Positions 1-8,984 of a DNA stretch of 64,000 nt are shown piece after piece. The position numbers and the translations under genes were made by a program. Below the pieces are notes generated by a model. That model did no database searches and had not been told where the DNA came from. It saw only the letters and a list, made by a program, of their open reading frames with translations. The stretch comes from an uncultured Oscillospiraceae bacterium (GTDB lineage Bacteria > Bacillota > Clostridia > Oscillospirales > Acutalibacteraceae). How positions within the stretch are numbered: the stretch's first letter is position 1; each line of letters starts with the position of its first letter. The stretch is from positions 1 to 64,000 of the forward strand of contig UQWL01000003.1 of assembly GCA_900544715.1 (NCBI GenBank), read 5' to 3'.

Positions 1-26
1 AGTACTGGCCCCTCTGGGGTCTGAGC

Positions 27-53
27 AAACCACTAGTTTACTAGTGGTTTTGA
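27..53. terminator. Terminator-like hairpin at window start
   Basis: A perfect 10-bp stem (27-36 with 41-50) has a 4-base loop and is followed by a short T run. It probably ends a transcript entering from before the window. Confidence 0.5.
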
Positions 54-149
54 TTGGCCGCAGGGCAATCTGGGGTTGCGAAAGGGCAATCTGCGGGTGG
101 TGGAGGGGGCGCGGCATCTGTAATATGCTGTTGCTTAGGAGGGATCAAC

Positions 150-728
150 ATGACGTATGGTCAAAAGATCAGCCTTGCGCGCAGGGCGCGGGGCTATTCA
201 CAGGAGGCGCTTGCAGAGCAATGCGGCGTGAGCAGGCAGGCGGTTTCCCGCTGGGAGCAGGGGGCGGCTTATCCAGAAACAGAGAAGCTGATTCTTTTGA
301 TCCGGGCGTTGGATTTATCCCTGGATGAGCTGTTGCTCGGGGGGCGTGTAGGCGGGCCGAGGCCCTCCTCGTGCGGAAAATTAAGGGTGCCGGAGACGGA
401 TGCGCAAGCGTTTCAGGGCGTGCTCATCAAGGAAAGCCTAAAAAACAACACAGTGCTCGATTTTGTGGAAATTCGCGGCGTGGAGCTATGGCAGACGCAA
501 GATACCCCGCGCTACTGGACGGCAATCACGTTTGCATCACACTGCTGCGATTTGCCAGCGCAGGTGCAAAAGAGCCTTGTAGGAGGCTGGTTTGCGGATA
601 TGAAACGGAAGAACACCAAATTTATCGTTTTTCCGATGAAATTTTGCAGTATGAAATCGGGAATTCGGCGCAGAAACAGGCGGTTTGCGATACGTGCCGG
701 GAAAAAGGAATCCCACAGGAGCAGATGA
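150..728 (+). CDS. XRE-family HTH transcriptional regulator, probably frameshifted near its 3' end
   Basis: This is a DNA-binding regulator of the Cro/C1 (XRE) type. The N-terminal helix-turn-helix (about residues 1-65) contains YSQEALAEQCGVSRQAVSRW, a classic HTH_3 pattern. The start is ATG 150, preceded by AGGAGGG at 137-143; the longer frame from 54 has no such site. After about residue 160 the frame degenerates into basic residues (RRRNRRF), while the +1-shifted frame continues sensibly as SDEILQYEIGNSAQ and runs to a stop at 740-742. The switch sits at a T run (628-632), so a one-base deletion in a homopolymer is likely, either a real mutation or a sequencing error. The intact protein would span 150-742. 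Its target is unknown; peptidase E follows 18 bp after the shifted-frame stop. Confidence 0.7.
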   Translation: MTYGQKISLARRARGYSQEALAEQCGVSRQAVSRWEQGAAYPETEKLILLIRALDLSLDELLLGGRVGGPRPSSCGKLRVPETDAQAFQGVLIKESLKNNTVLDFVEIRGVELWQTQDTPRYWTAITFASHCCDLPAQVQKSLVGGWFADMKRKNTKFIVFPMKFCSMKSGIRRRNRRFAIRAGKKESHRSR

Positions 729-760
729 ACTGGCCAGAATAGAGGAGGGGGAAACGCAGG

Positions 761-1315
761 ATGAAAAAATGTCTACTAACCTCAGCGGGCTTTGAAAATC
801 CGACCATAAAAGAGGCCTTTTTGGCGCTCGTTGGGAAAGACCCTGCCCAGATCAGGGCGCTTTGGGTGCCGACAGCGGCGGCCGATGAGGAGGCGCGGGC
901 CGTTTTGGCGGAATGCATGAAGGATTTGTTTGATGCGGGACTCCAGGCCGAAAACATCATGGTGTATCACCTGGAGGAGCCGATGCCGCTTGCCAAACTG
1001 CGCGGTTACGATGCAATCTATTTTTGCGGGGGAAGCCCGGAATACCTGATGAAACACATCCGGTGGGTGCGTTTTGCCGCCCCGCTCCGGCAGTTTGCAG
1101 AGGAGGGCGGCGTATATGTCGGCGTCAGCGCGGGGAGCATCGTAGCGGCGGCGAACATGCGCTCCGGGATACAGCTTGCGAATTGTGTGCTGCACGTCCA
1201 CTGCAGTGCGGGGGAGCAGCCCGGAGAGGTTCCTTTGGCCTTGTGCCCACAGATTCGGCTGACAAACAGCCAGGCGCTCAGAGTAGTCGGGCGGGAAGCG
1301 AAGGTGATTGAATAA
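761..1315 (+). CDS. pepE: Peptidase E-like (family S51) serine peptidase
   Basis: The family consists of cytosolic serine peptidases with a class I glutamine-amidotransferase-like fold; peptidase E cleaves Asp-X dipeptides. The 184-aa product starts MKKCLLTSAGFENP, has the strand IYFCGGSPEYLM around residue 85-97, and carries the nucleophile elbow GVSAGS with Ser at about residue 123. A histidine follows in the VLHVHC segment, consistent with the catalytic His. It is a little shorter than classical PepE (about 220-230 aa), closer to the short Firmicutes forms. A GAGGAGGGGG Shine-Dalgarno precedes the ATG. It is followed by a strong terminator. The exact substrate is not known. Confidence 0.8.
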   Translation: MKKCLLTSAGFENPTIKEAFLALVGKDPAQIRALWVPTAAADEEARAVLAECMKDLFDAGLQAENIMVYHLEEPMPLAKLRGYDAIYFCGGSPEYLMKHIRWVRFAAPLRQFAEEGGVYVGVSAGSIVAAANMRSGIQLANCVLHVHCSAGEQPGEVPLALCPQIRLTNSQALRVVGREAKVIE

Positions 1316-1381
1316 ATTACCGGCCGGGGGTGAGAGGCCTGCATTTGTGCGGAATTGGATCTTTAGGCCGTCATTCAGAAT

Positions 1382-1420
1382 AAAAATCCTGAAGATTTGC
1401 ATAAATTTTCAGGATTTTTG
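1382..1420 (+). terminator. Rho-independent terminator after peptidase E gene
   Basis: A perfect 12-bp stem (1382-1393 with 1408-1419) has an A-rich 5' arm and T-rich 3' arm. It separates the peptidase gene from the GH30 gene. Confidence 0.8.
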
Positions 1421-1449
1421 TTTCCTAAGATGAATTTTTATGCTAAAAT
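1421..1449 (+). promoter_or_regulatory. Candidate promoter of the GH30 gene
   Basis: An extended -10 (TGC TAAAAT, hexamer 1444-1449) lies 31 bp before the GH30 start. The -35 (TTTCCT at 1421-1426, 17-bp spacing) is weak. Confidence 0.45.
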
Positions 1450-1479
1450 AGGCGTGAATATGGATCGGGAGGTTTTGGT

Positions 1480-2928
1480 ATGAAATTGGGGAGACAAATT
1501 TTTGCCGTCGGCCTGACCGCGGTGCTTTTGGCCGCCGCGCTTCCATCCTGCGCCCCTACAGGCACGGCTGAGCTGACGATTGACCCGGCAGCGCGCCATC
1601 AAACGCTGGAGAGCTTCGGCATAAGCAGCGCATGGTGGAGCCAGGATGTGGGCGGCTGGACGGACAAGGATGCAAACGGCGTGCCAGTGCGCGAGGCGGT
1701 GATGGAGCTGCTGTATGGCAAATCCGGGCTCGGCCTTCAGGTTTACCGGTATAACCTGGGCGCGGGCACCGGCACAGGGGAAAAGGCGGGCGAATTCTAT
1801 GACCCGTGGCGCTCCGGGCAAAGCTTCATCGGAGACAATGGCGAGATCGACTACACCCTTGACGAAAATGCGCTTTGGTGCATGAACCGGGCGCTGGAGC
1901 TGGGCGCGAAGGAGGTTGTTTTCTTTTGCAACAGCGCACCGGACTCCATGACCATCAACGGCAAGCCGCATAGCGATAAGCAGAAGAAAAAGGTGACGAA
2001 CCTTGCGCCGGAGAACTACCAGGCCTTTGCAGACTATGTGCTGGACGCAGTGGAGCACTTTCGCAAGCAGGGCGTGCCGGTTACAACGGTTTCCCCTATT
2101 AATGAGCCGCAATGGACGTGGCAGGGCGGTCAGGAGGGCTGTCATTTTGAGCCGGACGAGATGGTTGCGCTCTATAAGGTGTTTTATGCGGAGATGGAGA
2201 AACGCGGCTTGACGGATGAGGTCGCACTCAGCTTCTTTGAATCCGGTCAGTGGGGCGGGAGCAAATTCAAAAAATGGTTTGAAGCAATCATGGAGGATGA
2301 AACGCTCAGCAAGGTGATCACCACGATCGACGCCCATTCCTACAACAGCTCTGCTAGCGAAAAGGCAAGCATGGCCCGCTGGCTTGCCAAAAATTACCCG
2401 AACCTCAAGCGTAGCTGCACCGAGTGGACAGAGATGGAGGATCTCGGCCGCGACGAGGGCATGGATTCCGCCGTGGTGATGGCAGATATGATCTGCACGG
2501 ATCTGACCGTGCTCGACGCGGTGCATTGGAGCTATTGGCTGGCGGTATCCTGTTATGATTGGCGGGACGGTTTAATGTATGTGGATTTGGAGGAACATAC
2601 CTATACCATCACCAAACGGCTGTATGAATACGGCAATTTTACAAAGTTCATCAAGCCGGGAGCGGTACGTGTGGAAACAGAGCTCAAGGGGAAGGAGCTC
2701 AACGCCGTTTCCTTCGATGTGGACGGGGGGTTGGTGACAGTGCTTGTCAACAGCTCCGGCGCGGAGCAAACGCTTACGCTGAATGCACAAGGTTACGAAA
2801 CGGTGGAAATGCATCTAACAGACAGCGCACATAACCTGGTGCAGGTTCCGGTTGAAACCTATGTTACGGGCGGGCAGGTAAAGCTCCCTGCGAAGAGTGT
2901 TGTCACCCTGGTGATGGATCGAACTTAA
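1480..2928 (+). CDS. Secreted lipoprotein glycoside hydrolase, family GH30
   Basis: This is a retaining beta-glycosidase of clan GH-A. Residues 1-24 form a lipoprotein signal peptide ending in the lipobox LPSC with Cys24, so the enzyme should sit on the outer face of the cell membrane. Family GH30 features follow: SFGISSAWWSQDVGGW near the start of the barrel, the acid/base in SPINEPQW (Glu209), and the nucleophile in CTEWTEM (Glu315). A C-terminal beta-domain (about 390-482) completes the usual architecture. The SFGxSxAWW opening resembles endo-beta-1,6-galactanase-type members, but substrate choice is inference. The gene has its own promoter and is flanked by terminators, so it is monocistronic. 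Confidence 0.85.
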   Translation: MKLGRQIFAVGLTAVLLAAALPSCAPTGTAELTIDPAARHQTLESFGISSAWWSQDVGGWTDKDANGVPVREAVMELLYGKSGLGLQVYRYNLGAGTGTGEKAGEFYDPWRSGQSFIGDNGEIDYTLDENALWCMNRALELGAKEVVFFCNSAPDSMTINGKPHSDKQKKKVTNLAPENYQAFADYVLDAVEHFRKQGVPVTTVSPINEPQWTWQGGQEGCHFEPDEMVALYKVFYAEMEKRGLTDEVALSFFESGQWGGSKFKKWFEAIMEDETLSKVITTIDAHSYNSSASEKASMARWLAKNYPNLKRSCTEWTEMEDLGRDEGMDSAVVMADMICTDLTVLDAVHWSYWLAVSCYDWRDGLMYVDLEEHTYTITKRLYEYGNFTKFIKPGAVRVETELKGKELNAVSFDVDGGLVTVLVNSSGAEQTLTLNAQGYETVEMHLTDSAHNLVQVPVETYVTGGQVKLPAKSVVTLVMDRT

Positions 2929-2952
2929 AACACAAATGGTGCATTTGTGTTT
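2928..2952. terminator. Terminator hairpin overlapping the end of the GH30 gene
   Basis: A perfect 11-bp stem (2928-2938 with 2942-2952) with a 3-base loop begins at the last base of the stop codon. The 3' arm is T-rich. Confidence 0.65.
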
Positions 2953-3044
2953 GCAACCTTGCGCCGCCGTGATTACAGCTTGGATTTCCAGCCGCGCCAC
3001 GGTTCGGTGCTACCGGTCAGCAAGGAAGCCTATCAACTGCTGTT

Positions 3045-3072
3045 AGAGGCCTATGGAAACCCATAGGCCTCT
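3045..3072. terminator. Hairpin between convergent GH30 and GH20 genes
   Basis: A perfect 12-bp stem (3045-3056 with 3061-3072) has a 4-base loop. There is no clear T run on either side, so terminator function is less sure than for the hairpin at 2928. Confidence 0.45.
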
Positions 3073-3099
3073 GTTGATACGGCAGATTCTAAAAATACG

Positions 3100-5526
3100 T
3101 TACCCTAATCTCTTTTTGCCCCGGCTGCCCGGGGCTTTCCCGATGCGGAGCCACTCCATTTTTGCGCGCACAGAATTGGAGCGAGAGCCGATGCGTGCGG
3201 CCGGCAGATGAAAGGAGGCGTTTTTGATGCCTTCGCACCGGACAGTACCGTTGTGAATAAATTTACCGGTAGCCGGGCGGGCGGATTGGCCGTTGACGGA
3301 GAGCGCTGTCTCCTGAATCCCTGTTTCAATGCGCAGGGTGAGCGGCTGGCCCACCGGCACCTCGCAGGGGAATTCGTATTCGTAGCCCTCCCGCGTGAAG
3401 CCGAGCTTGCCGGAAGCGGTGAAGCGGATATCATGAGTGCCGTAGGGCGGATCGCACTCCAGCAGGATTTGCCCCGGCTTTTTTTCCACAAAGGTGACCC
3501 GGCATTCGAGGAACGCGCCCATTTCAAGCGATTGCAGCGGCGTTTCCACAAAGCTTTCACCACCGTGGAGCGTAAGGCCGCCTTCGCATTCCGCGTGGAT
3601 GGGGGCGGAGAGTCCGCGGCCGTTGCCGGAAGCATCCTCCAGCGGGCGCGCGGCGTCAAAACAGTAGTCGGCAATGAGGCCGTTTGCAGGGCTTACGCAT
3701 CGCAGGGGATTGGTGCCGGGCGCGAAGGCGGTTTTGCGCGCCATCCGGTCGATTGCCGCCGCGCTGCCCTTTTCGCAGCCGTTGGCCCAGGCCTTTTCAG
3801 CAAACAGCGGCAATGCGTCAAAAAAGCGGAGGAAAAGATCCGTCTCCGTCAAGCCGGAGGCTTTTTTATCGATGTTGTCGTTCCAGAGGGCATAGGCCGC
3901 GCCGAGCATCTGTGGGTCCCCCGCGGGCAGCGCCTGGTATTTGCCGTTTTTTAGGCGGACTTTGCGCGGATCAAATTTTTTGTAAACCGTTTTTTTATTG
4001 AGAAAGTCGGCATAGCTGCCCTTGTTTCCCTTCCCGTTTGGCACCATATAGAGTAGATGGTCGATTGTGTTGATGAGCTGATAGCCCAGCCGGTACATCT
4101 CCATACCGTCCGCCCAGTTGCAGGCCCAGAGGTTCATCTGCACGTTTTCGATCGCTTCGGGGAGAATTTGCGTTTCCGGATCGTCTTTAATCCAGGTTAA
4201 CCCTCCCCAGAGCCGGACGGGATTGGTCTGTTTGAGGTGTGGCACGAGCTCGTTGACAAACCGGCGATAGGCGCTGTAATCCGAGAGAAATTCATCTGCG
4301 CCGATATGTACCGTTGTCCCCGGCCCGAAAACAGGATGCTCCCCTCCCGTATAATCATCAAAAATACGCTTGACAAACTCGATGGTTTCCGGGCGGCTGA
4401 CATCCAAATGATCGGTCAGCGGGCGGCCCTTTTGCAGGGGGGAGGTCTTTCCGACTACCATGTGCTCTGGAAATACCTTTGCAAAGGAGAGGGCGTGCGC
4501 GGGCACGTCGATTTCCGGCACGATCTGCACATGGTAGCGTTGCGCGGCCTCCTCCAGGAATGCTTTGAATTCCGCTTTGGTGTAAGCATAATCTTTGGCG
4601 GTTGCCGTTTCCCCCTGCCCGTTTTGCAGGCTGGATTCGAGCCGCATGGCTTCATACGCTTCGAAGCTGTCCGTTTCTTCGCCGCGAGAGTTGTATTCCT
4701 CCAGCCAGATGTAATTATCGTTGAGGTGCAGCTGAAGGTCGTTTAATTTATACCAGGCCATATTTTTTGCCACATTGCGCAGGGTTTCGAGGGAAAAGGG
4801 CCTGCGGCCGATATCGAGCATGAACCCGCGCACTGAGTATTTGGGGTAGTCCCGCATTTCTCCATGCGGAATGCGCAGGGAGGTTCCGCTCTGCCGCAGA
4901 ATTTGCAGGAGCGTTCTGGTCGCCCAATAGAGGCCGTCCGGATGGGAGGAGGAAGCCTGTACCCATGCGCCGGTTTCCATATGGTAGCCCTCCCGGCCCA
5001 GGTAAGCCTCTTCCTCGCTCAGCGCAAAGCAAAAGTCGCCTGCCTTCGGCGCATCATCATACCGCAGTGAAAGCTCTGTGCCGGTGATCGCCCGATAATC
5101 CTGCTGAAATTCTGCCGCAACGGCGCGGAGAGCCTCTCCCGCATCGGGGGGTAAGACGATGGCAGATTGTGCAGAGGGCGTAAACCAGCCGCTGCTCGCA
5201 CTGTGCCACTGGGCGATCTCCGGGATGACGGAGGGTTTTGAATGCGCGGGCTTTCCACTGTGCAGCCCGGGAATTCGAACAGGATAGTCGCCCGTGACGC
5301 ACTCCGCCCCGCCCGGACCGGTCAGCCGGAAGGAGAGCAGCACGGTCTGCGCTGTCAGCGGCGGATGAACCTTCCCATCATTCCCGACGATCTGCGGGAA
5401 ATCCGCCCCGTTGAGCGCGGCGCAAAAACCGTTTTGAACCGTAACATTAATTTTTTGATTGGCCGTATCGTAGGCAACAGAGAGCGCCGCCTTCTTCTCG
5501 GCCGCAGATGATTTCTTTCGGAACAT
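3100..5526 (-). CDS. Glycoside hydrolase family 20 beta-N-acetylhexosaminidase with C-terminal LamG-like domain
   Basis: GH20 enzymes remove terminal beta-GlcNAc or GalNAc by substrate-assisted catalysis. The 808-aa product has an N-terminal beta region, then a GH20b-like domain (around 115-220) and the catalytic barrel. The barrel carries RGFMLDIGRRPFSLETL, VPEIDVPAHA and the catalytic pair in HIGADEF (Asp411, Glu412). The C-terminal part (about 620-800) resembles a concanavalin/LamG fold that binds sugar. There is no signal peptide, so the protein should be cytoplasmic unless exported another way; it may trim imported glycans. A GGGGG ribosome site precedes the ATG. It is transcribed alone, converging on GH30. 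Confidence 0.85.
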   Translation of the reverse strand: MFRKKSSAAEKKAALSVAYDTANQKINVTVQNGFCAALNGADFPQIVGNDGKVHPPLTAQTVLLSFRLTGPGGAECVTGDYPVRIPGLHSGKPAHSKPSVIPEIAQWHSASSGWFTPSAQSAIVLPPDAGEALRAVAAEFQQDYRAITGTELSLRYDDAPKAGDFCFALSEEEAYLGREGYHMETGAWVQASSSHPDGLYWATRTLLQILRQSGTSLRIPHGEMRDYPKYSVRGFMLDIGRRPFSLETLRNVAKNMAWYKLNDLQLHLNDNYIWLEEYNSRGEETDSFEAYEAMRLESSLQNGQGETATAKDYAYTKAEFKAFLEEAAQRYHVQIVPEIDVPAHALSFAKVFPEHMVVGKTSPLQKGRPLTDHLDVSRPETIEFVKRIFDDYTGGEHPVFGPGTTVHIGADEFLSDYSAYRRFVNELVPHLKQTNPVRLWGGLTWIKDDPETQILPEAIENVQMNLWACNWADGMEMYRLGYQLINTIDHLLYMVPNGKGNKGSYADFLNKKTVYKKFDPRKVRLKNGKYQALPAGDPQMLGAAYALWNDNIDKKASGLTETDLFLRFFDALPLFAEKAWANGCEKGSAAAIDRMARKTAFAPGTNPLRCVSPANGLIADYCFDAARPLEDASGNGRGLSAPIHAECEGGLTLHGGESFVETPLQSLEMGAFLECRVTFVEKKPGQILLECDPPYGTHDIRFTASGKLGFTREGYEYEFPCEVPVGQPLTLRIETGIQETALSVNGQSARPATGKFIHNGTVRCEGIKNASFHLPAARIGSRSNSVRAKMEWLRIGKAPGSRGKKRLG

Positions 5527-5556
5527 CGTTTAACCCCCATTTGTTTTATCCCGGTC

Positions 5557-5585
5557 ACTATAGCATGATTGCTGGTAAAACGCAA
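5557..5585 (-). promoter_or_regulatory. Promoter of the GH20 gene
   Basis: On the minus strand TTGCGT (5580-5585) and TATAGT (5557-5562) are spaced by 17 bp, 31 bp upstream of the ATG. Confidence 0.6.
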
Positions 5586-5667
5586 CCGCTTTCGGCGGAA
5601 AGGTGCAAGGCTTGTTCCTCTGTTTTTAGCGGATCGAATCGGGGTGCTCCGCCTTTTGGCCACAAAC

Positions 5668-5702
5668 AAAACGCTGTGGCAGGAAGCCTCCCACAGCGTT
5701 TT
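5668..5702 (-). terminator. Terminator after the ABC transporter operon
   Basis: A perfect 12-bp stem (5668-5679 with 5691-5702) is followed on the minus strand by a T-rich stretch. It lies just past the permease stop codon. Confidence 0.8.
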
Positions 5703-5719
5703 TATTTTTTGAATATCAG

Positions 5720-8254
5720 TCAATCGGTGCGATGCAGCCGTTCGGTCACGCTCTCTTTGGCCGTCATACGGAACACGATTGCCGGCACGATGAGGCACAC
5801 GGCAAAAAGGGTCAGAATCAGCCCGGCCACCAGGCCGAAGGGGTAGGAAAATACGGTGTAATCCGCAATTTGCACCACCGCCTTTGAGATGAGGTAGAGC
5901 ACGCCGTTGCCCAGCGTTAACATACAGCCGGCGGTAAATAGGGCATAGTAAAAGCCTTCCCACGTAAGCATGCCGGAGATCTGCCGCTTGGTCATGCCGA
6001 TGCTTTCCAACACGGCGAGCTCCTGACGGCGGGAATAAACCCCGGTAACCATGACATTGATAAAATTGAGCACGCCGATGAGCAGAAGCAGGAGGGAAAT
6101 CCCGCTGCCGAGCACATTCAGAGAGGACATGTCGGAGGAGAAGGATTCCGCCCGCTCCGCCCGGCGGCTGAATTGGTAGGAATCATCCGTCAGGGTCTGG
6201 TTGAGAGCTGAAAGCCTGTTGGCGATCTGGGGTTCCATTTTCGGGTCAACATCCAGCTGGATGTTGGTGACGATGGGGCTGGGGCTGAACTGCTCCATGA
6301 AGGCTTTGCTGACAAACAGACCGTCCGGAGCGCCGAGCGTTTTGGAGGTGGCGGCAAAAGGGCAATCCTGATAGGAGAATACGCCGCCGATAACCGCTTC
6401 CTTTTGCTGCTGAGAGCGGTCGCCCGTCAGCGTGATCTTTTTCCCGATCATTTCCCGAAAGGCAGTCTCTTCCCCGTAGCCGAGAATTGCAATTTCCCCG
6501 CGCCGGAAAGCATCCAGGTCGATTGGATGGTCGTGCGTTTTGTTATAAGCTTCTACGTAGGAGTCTTCAATGGCGAATACCCAGGTGCCATACTTTCCCT
6601 CTCTTGCGTTCTTTTGCAGGCTGGCCAAAAAGGCTTCATAGCTTTCGCCTTCCCCGGCCAGCCAGTTGTCGTAATCCTTGCGGGCGAGGCCACCGAAAAT
6701 ACCGGCATTAAACGGCATGGCGCAGGGCTCCGCCGTCACAACCTCCCTGTGGGTGACGCCGTCTAATTCTGAGAGGGCGGCAAGGAAATCCTGGTCGAAT
6801 TTTTCATTGGCCAATGGGGGGGTGCTTTGATAGGTGAAATCATGGGGATAATAGCGGTTGACGAAATTTTCCGCCTTCATGCTGCCGATGAAGCTGTTTA
6901 CACCCAAGAGCGTGACGGTGCCCATGAATAGGGAGGCAAGCACGAGCGCAGCACGTTTTTTATCGCGGAATACATTATAGAATGCCATGCGGCGCGCTTT
7001 GCCACCGTGCGTGGTTTTGCGCACCTGCTGTTTTTTCGCCGGGGAAATATCCGCGCGGCGCAGCGCCTCGATGGGGGAAACACTTGCGGCCAGCTTTGCG
7101 GGTTTGCGGCAGCTTAAAAAAACGGTCAGCAGGGAAAAGCAGGCGGTGCCGATAAAGATGAGCGGATGAAAGGAGTTTGCGCCGGAGGACGCTTCCATGC
7201 CGGTCATAGCGCTTGCGAATAGTTTCAGTGCAAAGGGGACGATGCCGAAGGAGGCCGCAGCGCCCAAAAGCAGCCCTGCCGGAACTCCAATGAGGGAGAG
7301 CCGCAGCGCCTGGAGCCGCACGAGCCGTTTGATCTGCCGGGAAGATGCGCCGATTGTTTTCAGCATCCCATAGAAGCGGATATCACGGGCTACGGAGATA
7401 TACATCACGTTGGAGATCAGCAAATAACCGCTCAGGACGATGAAAAGGGCGAGCATGACGATCACGGCTGCCGTGATTGTGGTGCCGGAGGCGCTTTCTT
7501 GCGCGGCACTAAAAGAGGCTTGAAAGGATTGCCCATCCCGCAACGGGATAGTCTGCTCGAGTGTTTTTAAAACTTCCTTCTGCCGGGAGGTATTGCAGGA
7601 GATGGCCAGCACACCGTTTCCCTCTGCCGTAAGCCCATGCTGGCTGCAAAAGGCGGTGCTCAACAGCGCCTCTCCGCCGGATTGGGTGATTTTATATTCC
7701 GTATACCACCCGCTCAGGCGGAAGGTGTCGGAGCGGGTTTGGCCATTGAGCAGATAAGTGAGGGGAACGGCCATGCCTTCTCGGGGCGATTCGATCCCCA
7801 GTTGCTCAAGCGCCCGGGTGGAGAGCATAATTTCATCCGCTGTATCTGGGTAGCTGCCGTGGATCTCCCCAACGGCGGGCTTGATATGCCGCTCCCATTC
7901 GACTGAGTCGTAGGATAAAAGGGCGATGTTAGTGGATTTTCCCTCTTTGGTTTTCTGCGTTGTGCTCCCCACGGAAATTTGGGTGCCAACGGCTTCGAGC
8001 TGATCGGAGGATGCGATTTTTTGCACCTGGCTGGCGCTTGGATTGTTTAAGAAAATGCTGGCTGTGGTGCCGTTGAGCCGCACCTGTGTGGTTTGGTAAT
8101 TTTTCGCGAAGCTCAGGCCGATGCTGAAAACGGTAGAGATCATGAAGGTAGTGAGCAGGATGGCGAGTACTGCAAAGAGGTTGCGGGTGCGGTTTGTGTG
8201 CATCGAGCGTGCGGCGATCCGGTGGATAGCCGCGTCTTTTCGCCTGGTTTTCAT
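5720..8254 (-). CDS. ABC transporter permease, FtsX/MacB type
   Basis: This 844-aa membrane protein has the duplicated FtsX layout: an N-terminal membrane segment (LFAVLAILLTTFMISTVFSI, about 28-47), a large extracellular domain, and a bundle of three helices around 255-375. A second unit follows: a helix at about 435, a second extracellular domain, then three helices near the C terminus ending about 830. Such permeases work with a LolD/MacB-type ATPase in lipoprotein, peptide or antibiotic export, or as mechanotransmitters. The gene overlaps the upstream ATPase by ATGA, so the two are translationally coupled. No BceRS-type two-component system is adjacent, so the substrate is unknown. Confidence 0.85.
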   Translation of the reverse strand: MKTRRKDAAIHRIAARSMHTNRTRNLFAVLAILLTTFMISTVFSIGLSFAKNYQTTQVRLNGTTASIFLNNPSASQVQKIASSDQLEAVGTQISVGSTTQKTKEGKSTNIALLSYDSVEWERHIKPAVGEIHGSYPDTADEIMLSTRALEQLGIESPREGMAVPLTYLLNGQTRSDTFRLSGWYTEYKITQSGGEALLSTAFCSQHGLTAEGNGVLAISCNTSRQKEVLKTLEQTIPLRDGQSFQASFSAAQESASGTTITAAVIVMLALFIVLSGYLLISNVMYISVARDIRFYGMLKTIGASSRQIKRLVRLQALRLSLIGVPAGLLLGAAASFGIVPFALKLFASAMTGMEASSGANSFHPLIFIGTACFSLLTVFLSCRKPAKLAASVSPIEALRRADISPAKKQQVRKTTHGGKARRMAFYNVFRDKKRAALVLASLFMGTVTLLGVNSFIGSMKAENFVNRYYPHDFTYQSTPPLANEKFDQDFLAALSELDGVTHREVVTAEPCAMPFNAGIFGGLARKDYDNWLAGEGESYEAFLASLQKNAREGKYGTWVFAIEDSYVEAYNKTHDHPIDLDAFRRGEIAILGYGEETAFREMIGKKITLTGDRSQQQKEAVIGGVFSYQDCPFAATSKTLGAPDGLFVSKAFMEQFSPSPIVTNIQLDVDPKMEPQIANRLSALNQTLTDDSYQFSRRAERAESFSSDMSSLNVLGSGISLLLLLIGVLNFINVMVTGVYSRRQELAVLESIGMTKRQISGMLTWEGFYYALFTAGCMLTLGNGVLYLISKAVVQIADYTVFSYPFGLVAGLILTLFAVCLIVPAIVFRMTAKESVTERLHRTD

Positions 8255-8928
8255 TTGGCACCCCCCTCTGCAATCCGCCCGTCTTCCATGCGAATCACCC
8301 GATCCGCCATGCGGGCGATTTCTTCATTGTGCGTAATCATGACAATCGTCTGATGGAATGTGCGGCTGGTTTCCAGCATGAGGGAAATCACTTCGTGCCC
8401 CGTGCGGCTGTCAAGGTTGCCGGTGGGCTCGTCGGCCAGAATCAGCGCGGGCTTGGAGGCAAGGGCGCGAGCAACCGCCACACGCTGCTGCTGGCCGCCG
8501 GAGAGAGTGTTCGGCATGTTGGAGAGCTTTTCCGTCAGGCCGAGCGCATCGACGATTTGCGCGATATAAGATTTATCCGGCTCCTTTCCATCCAGCTCCG
8601 CCGGGAGCACGATGTTTTCCAGCACATTGAGCACGGGCACCAGATTGTAGTTTTGAAAAACAAAGCCGATTTCCCTGCGGCGGAATACTGTCAATTCCTC
8701 ATCCTTCATCGCATACAGATCCTTGCCGCGGATTTGGACGCTGCCGGCCGTTGGCCGGTCAAGGCCGCCGAGCAGGTGCAGCAGGGTGGATTTCCCACTG
8801 CCGGATGCGCCCACGATGGCGGCGAATTCTCCTTCTATAATTTTGAGAGAAACGCCGTCGAGCGCCTTGGTCAGGTTCGCCCCGGTGCCATAGTGTTTTG
8901 TTAGGTTTTCGGCAGTTACAATTGCCAT
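8251..8928 (-). CDS. ABC transporter ATP-binding protein, MacB/LolD type
   Basis: This is the nucleotide-binding subunit (225 aa) for the FtsX-type permease encoded just downstream. It shows Walker A GASGSGKST (about 40-48), signature LSGGQQQR (about 145), Walker B LILADEPTGNLD and the His-loop IVMITHNEE. The start is ATG 8928, with GGAGGAATT directly upstream; the frame extends further 5' but without a ribosome site. The stop overlaps the permease start (ATGA). The complex is expected at the cell membrane. The MITE-like element begins 57 bp upstream of the start, between this gene and the divergent tcdA. Confidence 0.9.
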   Translation of the reverse strand: MAIVTAENLTKHYGTGANLTKALDGVSLKIIEGEFAAIVGASGSGKSTLLHLLGGLDRPTAGSVQIRGKDLYAMKDEELTVFRRREIGFVFQNYNLVPVLNVLENIVLPAELDGKEPDKSYIAQIVDALGLTEKLSNMPNTLSGGQQQRVAVARALASKPALILADEPTGNLDSRTGHEVISLMLETSRTFHQTIVMITHNEEIARMADRVIRMEDGRIAEGGAK

Positions 8929-8984
8929 CAGAATTCCTCCATGTGTTTCAAAAATTTGCGCGGCATTGCAGCGCATGTGGGTTG

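Noticed and set aside
1438..2526. 362-aa minus-strand frame inside the GH30 gene
   Set aside because: It is a shadow of a well-supported lipoprotein GH30 gene, typical of GC-rich third positions.
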